64,000 nt of DNA. Origin: Sporomusaceae bacterium (lineage in GTDB: Bacteria > Bacillota > Negativicutes > Acidaminococcales > JAJUGR01). Positions 50,617 through 60,477 of the stretch are shown here, piece by piece. The translations under genes were made by a program, and so were the position numbers. Every line of letters starts with the position of its first letter. The first letter of the stretch is position 1. Under the pieces are notes generated by a model. The model was not told the DNA's origin and did not search any database. It worked only from the letters and a program-made list of their open reading frames with translations. Location: positions 1 to 64,000 of the forward strand of contig JAJUGR010000007.1 of the NCBI GenBank assembly GCA_029265905.1. Reading direction: 5' to 3'.

Positions 50617-52308
50617 ATGTTAACGCAGTTGCTCATTAAAAATTTCGCATTAATTGACTCGCTGACGATTGATTTTGCGCCCGGCTTCAATGTATTGACC
50701 GGCGAAACCGGCACAGGCAAATCGATTCTAATCGACGCGTTCGGCGCCGCAATCGGCGGGCGCATGTCGGTTGAACAAATTAGGCAGGGGAGCGACGCCT
50801 GTCTTGTGCAGGCGGTTTTTGACTTGGGCGGGGAGCCCGGCTTGCGCCAGGACATCGAGCTGCTTACCGGCAGCATCCTTGAGGACGGGCAGCTGCTGCT
50901 CCTGCGGCGGCATGCCCGCACCGGGCGCGGGCATGCTTTTGTCAACGGCGTCCAGGTTCCGCTAGCCGTATTGCGCCAAGTGGGCGAGAAGCTCGTTGAA
51001 ATCCACGGCCAGCATGAAAGCCAGCGCCTGCTCAAACCATCCAGTTATCTGGAGATTTTGGACGCTTATGCGGGAGCGGATTTGGCCGAGGCGTTGGCGA
51101 AATACCGCCGCCAGTACCAAGCCTGGCAGCAGACCAAAAAGCAGCTGCAGCAGGCTGTGGCGGAGGAAGCGGAGCGAGAACGCAAGCTGGATATGCTCCG
51201 GTGGCAGACGAAGGAGCTTGGCGAAGCGAACCTTTCGGTTGCGGAGGAAACGGCGCTGCAGGAAGAGTCGTTGCGGTTGGCCAACTGGGAAAAAATCGCC
51301 GTTGCTGTGCGGCAGGCGGGCGAATTGCTCGATGGCGAGGAGAACTACGGCGTGCTCGCCGCCCTGCATGAGCTGCAGCAACTCGTCGCCCGCGTCGGCA
51401 GGCTTGAAAAAAATTTTGCCGAGTTCGTCTCGCCGCTGAAGGATGCGGCTTACCTGCTGGAGGAGATCAAGGGCGCCTGCGCACGGTATGAAACTGAAAT
51501 GGAGTTTGATCCTGAGCGAGCCGCGCGAGTCGGGGAGCGTCTGGATTTGTATTATCGCCTGAAACGAAAGTACGGCCCGACTACCGAGGAGGCGCTGACG
51601 TTTTACAGCCGCGCGCAGACGGAACTGCGCCAGCTGGATACCTTGAGCGGCGACATTGACACCTGGCGAGAGCAGGAAAAACAGCTGCAACGTGAACTGG
51701 ACCGACTGGCTAAGGCTTTGACCGACCTACGCGCCGCGGCGGCCGGCGCGTTCGGGGCGGAGGTAACAAAAGAGTTGCGGGCGTTGGCGATGGGAGCGGC
51801 AGTATTCGCTGTCCAATTGACGCCGGAAACAAGTCTGGGGCCAAACGGGCGCGACAAGGTTGCGTTTTTATTTTCCGCCAATACCGGCATGGCGCCGAAA
51901 GAGCTGGCGAAAGTTGCCTCCGGCGGCGAGCTGTCCCGGATTGCGCTGGCCTTCAAGCGCATTTTGGCCGCGATCCAGTCCTTGCCGGTAACGGTATTCG
52001 ACGAGATCGACAGCGGGGTCGGCGGTTTGACGGCTTTGCGGATGGCCGAGCAGATTGCAGCCGTGGCGGAGGGCCGGCAGGTGCTATGCGTGACGCACCT
52101 GCCGCAGATCGCGAGCATGGCCGACCATCATCTGGTAAACGAAAAGCTGGTGGTTGACGGCCAAACCGTGACGACGGTTCGTCTCGTCGAAGGCGAAACG
52201 CGCGTGCAGGAGATGGTTCGTCTGCTTGCCGGTGAGCAGGGCTCAGCGGCGGCTACCGAAGCCGCGCGGGAAATGCTGCGCGAGGCCCGCGCAAAAAAAG
52301 GACGTTGA
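50617..52308 (+). CDS. recN: DNA repair protein RecN
   Basis: LTQLLIKNFALIDSLTIDFAPGFNVLTGETGTGKSILIDAFGA; ASGGELSRIALAFKRIL; FDEIDSGVGG. Confidence 0.97.
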   Translation: MLTQLLIKNFALIDSLTIDFAPGFNVLTGETGTGKSILIDAFGAAIGGRMSVEQIRQGSDACLVQAVFDLGGEPGLRQDIELLTGSILEDGQLLLLRRHARTGRGHAFVNGVQVPLAVLRQVGEKLVEIHGQHESQRLLKPSSYLEILDAYAGADLAEALAKYRRQYQAWQQTKKQLQQAVAEEAERERKLDMLRWQTKELGEANLSVAEETALQEESLRLANWEKIAVAVRQAGELLDGEENYGVLAALHELQQLVARVGRLEKNFAEFVSPLKDAAYLLEEIKGACARYETEMEFDPERAARVGERLDLYYRLKRKYGPTTEEALTFYSRAQTELRQLDTLSGDIDTWREQEKQLQRELDRLAKALTDLRAAAAGAFGAEVTKELRALAMGAAVFAVQLTPETSLGPNGRDKVAFLFSANTGMAPKELAKVASGGELSRIALAFKRILAAIQSLPVTVFDEIDSGVGGLTALRMAEQIAAVAEGRQVLCVTHLPQIASMADHHLVNEKLVVDGQTVTTVRLVEGETRVQEMVRLLAGEQGSAAATEAAREMLREARAKKGR

Positions 52309-52326
52309 CGCGTCCTTTTTTCGTTT
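52293..52326 (+). terminator. Rho-independent terminator overlapping the recN stop codon
   Basis: AAAAAAAGGACG-TTGACG-CGTCCTTTTTTCG. Confidence 0.7.
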
Positions 52327-52384
52327 AAGGGAGGGAAAACTGCCGTAGCTGCAGAATGATTCCCTATTGCAGATTATATGGAAA

Positions 52385-52936
52385 ATGGGTGACAAGGGAA
52401 TGGACAAAAAGAAGTTGGAAGAAGTGTTTGTGTCGTCGCAGCCGGTTTTTCAGGGCCGCATGCTGCGCGTCGCGGTGGATACCGTCCGGCTGCCGGACGG
52501 GAAGCTGGCTGAACGCGAAGTGGTCGCTCACCCTGGGGCGGTCGCCGTATTGCCGGTTTTGGCGGACGGCAGCGTGGTGCTGGTTGCGCAGTACCGCCAT
52601 GCGGTAAAAAAAATCCTGTGGGAAGTGCCGGCGGGCAAGCTGGATGCCGGCGAAAATCCGGATGCTTGCGTGCGGCGCGAGTTGGAGGAGGAAACCGGCT
52701 ACCAGGCGCGGCAGATTGAGCGATTGGGGTCAATTTTCACCACGCCGGGTTTTTCTGATGAAGTAATCCACCTTTACCGGGCGAGGGAACTGACCTTCGT
52801 GGCGCAACGCACGGATGAAGACGAGTTCATTGAACCGCGGGCCTTTTCTCCCGCGCAAATTGCCGATATGGTGCGCCGCGGGGAAATTTGCGATGCAAAA
52901 ACGCTGAACACCTTTTACCTGGCCGGCTTGGCTTAG
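52385..52936 (+). CDS. NUDIX hydrolase (ADP-ribose pyrophosphatase-like)
   Basis: EVPAGKLDAGENPDACVRRELEEETGYQA Nudix box; start 52385 or 52400. Confidence 0.92.
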   Translation: MGDKGMDKKKLEEVFVSSQPVFQGRMLRVAVDTVRLPDGKLAEREVVAHPGAVAVLPVLADGSVVLVAQYRHAVKKILWEVPAGKLDAGENPDACVRRELEEETGYQARQIERLGSIFTTPGFSDEVIHLYRARELTFVAQRTDEDEFIEPRAFSPAQIADMVRRGEICDAKTLNTFYLAGLA

Positions 52937-52963
52937 CGATTACATACGAAAGAAGGCTTTGGC

Positions 52964-54424
52964 ATGATGATTCACCTGACGCAAACTGTATCTGACAATG
53001 CGCATCATCTTTATTTCCTGGCACAAGACCGCTTGGCGGTTGAGGCAGCTTCGCCGCTGCGCCGGGAGCTTCTGTCAGCCTTGGCGGCGCAGCCTAAAGC
53101 CGGCGAGCGGGAGTGGGTAAAAACGGCGTCATCCGTTGTCGAAGGGAAGCTGTTGACCACGGCGGCCGTCGGCGTCGGCGCGGCGGCTGAATTGACGCCG
53201 GAAGCGGTTCGCAACGCGGCCGGCATTGCCAGCCGCGTGATAACGGACGATGGCGAGGTCGTGGTTAGCTTGCCGCCCTGCCTGTGGGAGCTGCAGGGCG
53301 GCCTTCAAGCCTTTGTTGAAGGCTGGCGCTTGGGCGCGTATCGCTTTGACCGCTATTTTTCCCAGCCAGCGCCGGCGCCTGAGCAAAAAACGTTCGTCCA
53401 CGTGCCGGACTATATTTTCGAACAAGACGCGCAAGCGGCCTTGAATAAGGGCGGGCTGCTGGCCGACGCTGTCAATTTGGCCCGGGATCTGGTGAACACG
53501 CCGGCTAATGACTTGACGCCCGGCCGATTTGCCGAACTGGCTTCGGCGGCGGCTCAAGAGGCGGGGCTGCAGGCCAATGTGTTGGGCGCAGCGGACATGC
53601 AGGCCTTGAACATGGGGGCGCTGTTGGCCGTGGCGAAAGGCTCAAGCCAGGAGCCGCAGCTGGTTGTGCTGCGTTATCGCGGCAATCCGGATTCGAGTGA
53701 GACATTGGGCCTTGTCGGCAAAGGCATTACTTTCGACAGCGGCGGCATCTCGATTAAGCCGTCGGAAGGGATGCATGAGATGAAAGATGACATGGCCGGC
53801 GCGGCGGCGGTGCTGGGAGCGGCGTGCGCCGTTGCTCAGTTGGGCTTGAAGGTCAACGTCCTGGCGGTCCTGCCGTGCGTGGAGAACATGCCGTCGTCGA
53901 AAGCCTATCGCCCCGGCGACGTGCTGCGGGCCGCCAACGGCAAAACAATCGAAGTGCTATCGACTGACGCGGAAGGCAGGCTGATATTGGCGGACGCGCT
54001 CTGGTACGCCGAACAGCAGGGGGCGACTAAGCTTGTGGACATTGCGACCCTGACCGGGGCGTGCAAAGTGGCGCTAGGCGACCTTTACGCCGGCGTCATT
54101 GATAATGACGCCGAGTGGGCAGGGCAGCTCTTGGCGGCCGCTAGCGCGGCGGGCGAAGACCTTTGGCGCATGCCGAATGATCAGCGGTACAAAGCGCTGA
54201 TCAAAAGCAGTATTGCCGATTTGAAGAACAGCGGCGGCCGTTACGGCGGGGCGATTACGGGCGGGCTGTTCATCGGCGAGTTTGTCACAAAGCCCTGGGC
54301 CCACGTTGACATTGGCGGCGCGGTGGCCAGGGACAAGACGACCGGTTACTTGCCGGCCGGTCCGACCGGCATCGGCGTCAGAACGCTGGTTGCGCTGGCC
54401 GAGGCGTGCTGCCATGCTGGTTGA
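52964..54424 (+). CDS. Leucyl aminopeptidase (M17)
   Basis: LVGKGITFDSGGISIKPSEGMHEMKDDMAGAA; NTDAEGRL-type motif (STDAEGRLILADAL). Confidence 0.96.
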   Translation: MMIHLTQTVSDNAHHLYFLAQDRLAVEAASPLRRELLSALAAQPKAGEREWVKTASSVVEGKLLTTAAVGVGAAAELTPEAVRNAAGIASRVITDDGEVVVSLPPCLWELQGGLQAFVEGWRLGAYRFDRYFSQPAPAPEQKTFVHVPDYIFEQDAQAALNKGGLLADAVNLARDLVNTPANDLTPGRFAELASAAAQEAGLQANVLGAADMQALNMGALLAVAKGSSQEPQLVVLRYRGNPDSSETLGLVGKGITFDSGGISIKPSEGMHEMKDDMAGAAAVLGAACAVAQLGLKVNVLAVLPCVENMPSSKAYRPGDVLRAANGKTIEVLSTDAEGRLILADALWYAEQQGATKLVDIATLTGACKVALGDLYAGVIDNDAEWAGQLLAAASAAGEDLWRMPNDQRYKALIKSSIADLKNSGGRYGGAITGGLFIGEFVTKPWAHVDIGGAVARDKTTGYLPAGPTGIGVRTLVALAEACCHAG

Positions 54425-55235
54425 TCTGCACACCCATACCACCTTTTCCGACGGGCGGCTAACGCCTGTCGGCTTGGTATCTGCCGCCGCGCGCAGCGGC
54501 TTGAGCGCCGTTGCGATCACCGATCACGACGCCGTTGACGGCTGTCTGGCGCTCGGGGCGTGCGCCGCCGAGATAGAGGTTGTCTGCGGCATTGAATTCA
54601 GTGCGGACGATGAAGCGTCCGAGATTCACATTCTTGGCTTAGGGATCGGCCCGCGGAACGTGCAGTTGGCGGAGACGGTGCGGGTGCTGCGCCGCCGCCG
54701 GTTTTTGCGGATCGAAATGATAGTGGACAAATTGATTCATCTGGGGTATGATTTGTCGGTAGATGATGTTTTTCAGTGTGCGCATTCACCGCATGCGGTT
54801 GGCAGACCGCATGTTGCGCAGGCGTTGGTGCAAAAAAATTATTTTGGCAGCGTCAGGGAAGCTTTTCGTGCTTTGCTGCATCACAAAGGGCCGGCCTATG
54901 TGCCTCATGCGAAGCTGACTGTCAGGCAGGCAGTCGATACGATTCACGCCGCCGGCGGCGTGGCGATTGTGGCGCATCCCGGGCTGATAGCCGCACCGGC
55001 CTCTTTTGCGGCTGCGCTGGCGGCTGGTGTCGATGGCATTGAAGTCTTCCATCCGCAGCATGGCGCCGTGCAGGTGCGCCAGTACAGTGCGCTGGCAGCG
55101 GAAAAGCGATTGCTTGTTTCCGGCGGAAGCGATTTCCATGCTATTCCGGGTCGCTATCCGGTTAATCCGGGCACGTTTGCCATACCGGCAAGCAGTGTTC
55201 GTCCCTTGCTGGATCGGCTGGGACTGCTGAAGTAG
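54414..55235 (+). CDS. PHP domain metal-dependent phosphoesterase
   Basis: MLVDLHTHTTFSDGRLTP; ITDHDAVDG; GIEFSADD; GGSDFHA. Confidence 0.93.
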   Translation: MLVDLHTHTTFSDGRLTPVGLVSAAARSGLSAVAITDHDAVDGCLALGACAAEIEVVCGIEFSADDEASEIHILGLGIGPRNVQLAETVRVLRRRRFLRIEMIVDKLIHLGYDLSVDDVFQCAHSPHAVGRPHVAQALVQKNYFGSVREAFRALLHHKGPAYVPHAKLTVRQAVDTIHAAGGVAIVAHPGLIAAPASFAAALAAGVDGIEVFHPQHGAVQVRQYSALAAEKRLLVSGGSDFHAIPGRYPVNPGTFAIPASSVRPLLDRLGLLK

Positions 55236-55247
55236 GGGGGCGGGAAG

Positions 55248-56072
55248 ATGGATGTAGTTGCTTTCGTCGGGCCGAGCGGGACCGGGAAAAGCCATCGCGC
55301 GCTTGTGGTTGCGCATGAGTGCGGCGCTGACGCAATTATTGACGATGGGTTGCTGATACAGGGCACGAAAATTATCGCGGGCTATTCCGCTAAAAATGAA
55401 CCCAATAAAATCCAGGCCGTCAAACGGGCCATATTTAACGAGCAAAAGCATGTTGACGAGGTTGCGGCGGCGATTCGCGCGCATAAACCAAAGCGCATTC
55501 TGATTTTGGGCACCTCGAACGGCATGGTCGAACGCATTGCCGAGCGGCTTGGCTTGCCGAAGCCGCATAAAGTCGTCAGGATCGAGGACATTGCTTCGCA
55601 GCGCGAAATTGCCAAGGCGCGCGAGGCGCGGTTGAAGGACGGCAAACACATTGTCCCGGTGCCGACGATAGAGCTAAAACCGCACTTTTCCGGCTACTTG
55701 GTTGATCCGCTGGTGGTTTTGTTCCACCGCCCCCGGAGCAAGCAGCGCTTCTTGGGGGAAAAATCCATTGTTCGACCCGCTTTCAGTTATTATGGGAAAT
55801 TATTAATCGCCGATTCGGTGATTGAGGCGCTTGTTCGTCACGTGGCGGCAAAATATGACGCCGTTCGCAAGATCGGTGCCGTTCGGATTCGCCGCACGGA
55901 AGACAAGGACCGTGCGGTGTTAATCGCGCTCGATGTGACGTTGCGTTACGGCGTACAGATAGTTGATGTTATTCGCCAGGTTCAAGATGCAATCAAGGCG
56001 GATGTGGAATATATGACCGCAATGAATGTGAAAGCGGTCAATGTGGAAGTTAAGCGGTTGACCATCGATTAA
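55248..56072 (+). CDS. P-loop NTPase fused to C-terminal Asp23/Gls24-like domain
   Basis: Walker A VGPSGTGKSH; C-terminal GKLLIADSVIEALVRHVAAKYDAV...ALDVTLRYGVQIVDVIRQVQDAIKADVEYMTAMNVKAVNVEVKRL aligns by eye with the Asp23 protein at 41025. Confidence 0.8.
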   Translation: MDVVAFVGPSGTGKSHRALVVAHECGADAIIDDGLLIQGTKIIAGYSAKNEPNKIQAVKRAIFNEQKHVDEVAAAIRAHKPKRILILGTSNGMVERIAERLGLPKPHKVVRIEDIASQREIAKAREARLKDGKHIVPVPTIELKPHFSGYLVDPLVVLFHRPRSKQRFLGEKSIVRPAFSYYGKLLIADSVIEALVRHVAAKYDAVRKIGAVRIRRTEDKDRAVLIALDVTLRYGVQIVDVIRQVQDAIKADVEYMTAMNVKAVNVEVKRLTID

Positions 56073-56086
56073 ACGGAGGGACGAAA

Positions 56087-56434
56087 ATGCAGAATTTCCA
56101 AAAAGACCTGGTGTTATTTTCCGGTTATGCCAAACTCCCGGCGGGGATCACGGCAAGTGAAATGTACAAGGTAATCGGTGTAATCGTCGTCGTTAATGTT
56201 GAAACAGGTGAAATTGTCAAGGCTGACTGCACGCTGGCAACCTCGGTCGCTCGCGAGCATGTAGCCAATATCATTCTTGGCTACAACCTCAACCGCGGAC
56301 CGGAGCCGCTTCAGGTTATTTTGGAGACTGTATATCAGGGCAGCGCAAAAAAAGCGGTAACGACTGCAATTCGAATTATTTACGACAAGTACCGCAGCTT
56401 TAAAATGGGCGAAAGCGCACCGGCAGTCGAATAA
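56087..56434 (+). CDS. DUF3870-like protein
   Basis: LFSGYAKLPAGITASEMYKVIGVIVVVNVETGEIVKADCTLAT...; adjacent to the NTPase-Asp23 gene. Confidence 0.75.
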   Translation: MQNFQKDLVLFSGYAKLPAGITASEMYKVIGVIVVVNVETGEIVKADCTLATSVAREHVANIILGYNLNRGPEPLQVILETVYQGSAKKAVTTAIRIIYDKYRSFKMGESAPAVE

Positions 56435-56449
56435 AGCGAACTTTTCAGG

Positions 56450-56482
56450 GCTGGCTCCTAAAAAAGGGGTCAGCCTTTTTCT
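56450..56482 (+). terminator. Rho-independent terminator
   Basis: GGCTGGCTCC-TAAAAAA-GGGGTCAGCC + TTTTT. Confidence 0.7.
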
Positions 56483-56543
56483 TGGTCTTGAGTGAATGAG
56501 TAGGGTATAATAATAACTAGCTGTATTTTCGAGAGGAGAAGTT

Positions 56544-57917
56544 ATGAAACCGTTTTACTATGCAACCATGACCTTCGGCTGCCAGATGAGCGAGAGCGAT
56601 GCGGAACACTTTGCCGGCCAACTGGAACAATTGGGCGGCACGCGCGCCGCTTCCTGGGAGGAAGCGGACGTTGTGGTCATGAATACGTGCTGCGTTCGCG
56701 AAAGCGCGGAGAAAAAGATATTCGGCAAGATTGGCGAACTGAAAAAATGGAAACTGGACAAGCCCGAGCGCATTTTGTGCATCACGGGCTGTCTGGCGGA
56801 AAAAGACGGCGAAAAGCTCTTGAAGCGGGCGCCGCATATTGACCTGGTGCTGGGAACACAGCAGATCCCCGCTTTTGGCTCGTTGCTGAGAGAATTTGCC
56901 GACAACCGGCTGAAGCGGACAATAACCGGCGAGGCAGTGGCGGCCGGAGACGATTGCGTCGATCAGGCGGCGCGCCGCAGCGACGTGACGGCATGGGTTC
57001 CGATCATGCATGGCTGCAACAACTTTTGCACCTACTGCATCGTGCCCTATGTCCGCGGGCGGGAAAAAAGCCGCCCGCAGTCCGATATCCTCGCCGAGGT
57101 GCGGCAGGCGGTGCAAGACGGATATAAGGAAATCTACCTGCTTGGACAAAACGTGAATTCTTACGGAAAGGACCGCGGTGAAGAACAGGCGTTTGCCGCT
57201 TTGCTGGCGGCGGTCGACCAGGTGGCGGGCGTGGAGCGGATCCGCTTTATGACAAGCCATCCGCGCGATATGACAGAAGAAGTCTTGCGGGTTATTGCCA
57301 ATGGCAGGCATCTTTCCAAACAAATCCATCTGCCGGTCCAGTCGGGCAGCACAAGCATGCTCAAGCGCATGAACCGCGGGTATACGCGCGAAGATTACCT
57401 GGCCTTGATTGCAAAAGTGCGGCAGTATTTGCCAACGGCGACCCTGACGACCGATATCATCGTCGGCTTCCCCGGCGAAACGGAAGAAGAGTTCGCCGAC
57501 ACGATGTCGTTGGTGCGGGAAGTGCAATTCGACATGTCCTATATTTTCCTCTACTCCAAGCGCAGCGGCACGCCTGCCGCCGCCTTTGAGAACCAGTTGC
57601 CGCTGGAGGAAAAGAAACGCCGCTTCCAGGCGCTCAACGGGCTGCAAAGCGAAATCAGCCTGCAGCTCAACCGGCAGATGCTCGGACAGCTGCTGCCGGT
57701 TTTGGTTGAAGGTCCGAGCAAAAATGATCAACGTGTTTTGACGGGCCGGACGGATGGCAACAAATTGGTTTTATGGCCGGACACGGGTCGGCACAAGGTT
57801 GGCGATCTGGCCAAAATCAGAATAACGAAGGCACAGACCTGGCTGTTAAAAGGACAGGAGGCGGACGATGACAAACCCGAGCTATACGCCAATGATGGAG
57901 CAATACAGGAGCATTAA
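56544..57917 (+). CDS. miaB: tRNA (N6-isopentenyladenosine(37)-C2)-methylthiotransferase MiaB
   Basis: TFGCQMSESDAE; HGCNNFCTYCIVPYVRGREKSR; LPVQSGSTSMLKRMNRGYTR; TTDIIVGFPGET. Confidence 0.97.
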   Translation: MKPFYYATMTFGCQMSESDAEHFAGQLEQLGGTRAASWEEADVVVMNTCCVRESAEKKIFGKIGELKKWKLDKPERILCITGCLAEKDGEKLLKRAPHIDLVLGTQQIPAFGSLLREFADNRLKRTITGEAVAAGDDCVDQAARRSDVTAWVPIMHGCNNFCTYCIVPYVRGREKSRPQSDILAEVRQAVQDGYKEIYLLGQNVNSYGKDRGEEQAFAALLAAVDQVAGVERIRFMTSHPRDMTEEVLRVIANGRHLSKQIHLPVQSGSTSMLKRMNRGYTREDYLALIAKVRQYLPTATLTTDIIVGFPGETEEEFADTMSLVREVQFDMSYIFLYSKRSGTPAAAFENQLPLEEKKRRFQALNGLQSEISLQLNRQMLGQLLPVLVEGPSKNDQRVLTGRTDGNKLVLWPDTGRHKVGDLAKIRITKAQTWLLKGQEADDDKPELYANDGAIQEH

Positions 57918-60477
57918 GGCCGCGCATCCAAATGAAATATTGTTTTTCCGGCTCGGCGATTTTTATGAAATGTTTTTTGATGACGCGGAGCTGGCCGCCA
58001 AAGAACTGGAAATTACGCTTACCGGGCGGGAGGGCGGTCTGGCCGAACGCATTCCCATGTGCGGCGTTCCTTACCACTCGGCCGAGGGCTACATTGCCAA
58101 GCTGATTAAAAAAGGCTATCGAGTCGCCATCTGCGAGCAAGTGGAAGACCCCAAGAGCGTCAAGGGTTTGGTCCGCCGCGAGGTCATCAAGGTCATCACG
58201 CCCGGAACGGCCATGGCGGAGCCGCTTTTAGAAGAAAAAACGAACCAGTACATTGTGGCGCTGCATGAAGACCAGGAGGCGCTGGCCCTGGTCGCAGCTG
58301 ATGTGTCGACTGGCGAATGCGTTTGGGCGCTTTTCTCCGGCCGTGACCGGCTGCAGGCGGCCTGCGACCAATTGTTCCGGCTGCAGCCCGCTGAATTAGT
58401 CGCACTGGGGGCAGTGGGGGGCCACGCCGCGTTGCGTGAATATGCCCTGGACCGCCTGGCTTGCTGCTGGACGGACTTTCTGCCGGAAGATTGCCTGGCG
58501 GCACAAAAGTGGCTGGATCGGCATTTTCCCCAGGCGGCCTTGCCCCCCGAACCGGTTGCCCGGGACGCCGTCGCGTTTTTGCTTGACTACCTGCACAACA
58601 TGCTGAAGTCGGACTTATCGCATGTCAACCAGTTGCAGGCGCTGTTCGGTGAAAAACACCTGCAGCTTGACGCAACCGCGCTGCGCAACCTGGAGCTGGT
58701 CCGGAACATGAAGGACGGGGGCAAAAAGGACACCCTCCTGGGCGTGTTGGATTTCACCCGTACGGCCATGGGCGGACGTTGCCTGAAAAAATGGCTGGAA
58801 GCGCCGCTTTATGAGCGGATGGCGATCCGCGCCCGCCAGGAGGCGGTTCAGGCCTGGGTGGACAACCCCTCCGACCGGCAGGCCATGAATGCCCTGCTGG
58901 AACGCGTTTACGACATGGAGCGCATTTTGTCGCGCCTTTCCATCGGCTCGGCCAATGCGCGTGATTTGGCCTCCTTGCGCTCTTCCCTGGCCGTTTTGCC
59001 GGCAGTGCGCGAAAAACTGCTCAAGTACGAACATATCAGCCTCTTGCGCCGCTTGTCGCTTTTTTGCTCCACCCATACGGAGCTGGCCTCCCTTTTGGAA
59101 AACGCACTGGTGGACAATCCGCCTTTTTCCGTGCGTGAGGGCGGGATGATCCGCGACGGCTATAATTTGGAACTGGATGAAATTAAAAGCATTTCCCAGG
59201 ACAGCCATACGTGGCTGCAGCAATTTGAACTGCAGCTAAAGCAGCGGACGGCCATCAAGAGCCTGAAGGTCGGCTACAACAAGGTGTTCGGTTATTACAT
59301 CGAGGTGACGAAGGCCAACAGCGACCTGGTGCCGGACGATTTTGTGCGCAAGCAAACGCTGGCCAATGCCGAACGCTACATTACCCAAGACCTCAAAGAA
59401 TATGAGAGCCGCATTCTGGGCGCAAAAGAACGCCTTGAACAGCTGGAATTTCACCTGTTCAGCCAGCTTTGCGACCAGGTGCGGGAGAAGCTGGCGGCGC
59501 TGCAGCAAACCGCTGGCGCTTTGGGTTCCGTGGACGCCCTGCTGTCGTTGGCGGAAGCAGCCGCGCGCTACCAGTATGTCTGCCCGGAATTGAATGATCG
59601 CCATCAAATCAGCATTCAGGAAGGCCGGCATCCGGTTGTGGAGCGCCTGCTCAAGAAGGAGCGCTTCGTCCCTAACGACACCCGCCTCGATCAGCACGAG
59701 CAACGGGTGATGATCATAACGGGGCCGAACATGGCCGGCAAATCGACTTATATGCGGCAGGTGGCCCTCTTGGTCATCATGGCGCAAATCGGCAGCTTCA
59801 TACCCGCCAAAGCGGGCTCAATCTGCCCGGTCGAGCGCATTTTCACCCGCGTCGGCGCAAGCGATGATCTGGCGACGGGGCAAAGCACGTTCATGGTGGA
59901 GATGAATGAAGTGGCGCAGATCCTGCACCATGCCAACGCCAACAGCCTGGTCATTCTCGATGAGGTCGGCCGAGGCACGAGCACGTATGACGGCATGAGC
60001 ATCGCCAGCGCCGTGTTGGAGTATCTGACGGAAAAAGTGCAGGCGAAGACCTTGTTCGCCACGCACTACCATGAATTGATGAGCCTGGCCGACCGTTATC
60101 CGGCGGTCAAAAACCATAGCGTCGCCGTCAAGGAAAAAGGCAACGACGTGCTCTTTTTGCGCCGGATCGTGGCGGGCGGAACAGACCGCAGCTACGGCAT
60201 CCACGTGGCGCAACTGGCTGGGCTGCCGAAAAAAGTAATTGAACGGGCCCAAGCCAATTTAGACCGCTTTTCCGAGCCGGGCGGCGCGCCGGCAGCGCTT
60301 GCCGCGGCGCCGCCGGGCAGCGCCGCGGCAATGACCGTCTGCCAGGCGACGCTGTTCAGCAGCAGTCTGGCCGAAGAACTGCTGGCGGTGGATGTGACGA
60401 CCACAACGCCATTGGAGGCGCTGAATTTGCTGTACAGACTGCAGCAGCAGGCGAAACAGGAGGCGGGACAGCCGTGA
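57868..60477 (+). CDS. mutS: DNA mismatch repair protein MutS
   Basis: TPMMEQYRSIKAAHPNEILFFRLGDFYEMFFDDA; ITGPNMAGKSTYMRQVALLVIMAQIGSFIPA; DEVGRGTSTYDGMSIA. Confidence 0.98.
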   Translation: MTNPSYTPMMEQYRSIKAAHPNEILFFRLGDFYEMFFDDAELAAKELEITLTGREGGLAERIPMCGVPYHSAEGYIAKLIKKGYRVAICEQVEDPKSVKGLVRREVIKVITPGTAMAEPLLEEKTNQYIVALHEDQEALALVAADVSTGECVWALFSGRDRLQAACDQLFRLQPAELVALGAVGGHAALREYALDRLACCWTDFLPEDCLAAQKWLDRHFPQAALPPEPVARDAVAFLLDYLHNMLKSDLSHVNQLQALFGEKHLQLDATALRNLELVRNMKDGGKKDTLLGVLDFTRTAMGGRCLKKWLEAPLYERMAIRARQEAVQAWVDNPSDRQAMNALLERVYDMERILSRLSIGSANARDLASLRSSLAVLPAVREKLLKYEHISLLRRLSLFCSTHTELASLLENALVDNPPFSVREGGMIRDGYNLELDEIKSISQDSHTWLQQFELQLKQRTAIKSLKVGYNKVFGYYIEVTKANSDLVPDDFVRKQTLANAERYITQDLKEYESRILGAKERLEQLEFHLFSQLCDQVREKLAALQQTAGALGSVDALLSLAEAAARYQYVCPELNDRHQISIQEGRHPVVERLLKKERFVPNDTRLDQHEQRVMIITGPNMAGKSTYMRQVALLVIMAQIGSFIPAKAGSICPVERIFTRVGASDDLATGQSTFMVEMNEVAQILHHANANSLVILDEVGRGTSTYDGMSIASAVLEYLTEKVQAKTLFATHYHELMSLADRYPAVKNHSVAVKEKGNDVLFLRRIVAGGTDRSYGIHVAQLAGLPKKVIERAQANLDRFSEPGGAPAALAAAPPGSAAAMTVCQATLFSSSLAEELLAVDVTTTTPLEALNLLYRLQQQAKQEAGQP

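Noticed and set aside
56517-57731. 404-aa minus-strand ORF opposite miaB
   Set aside because: Shadow ORF of a clear miaB; no family motif and no ribosome-binding context noticed.
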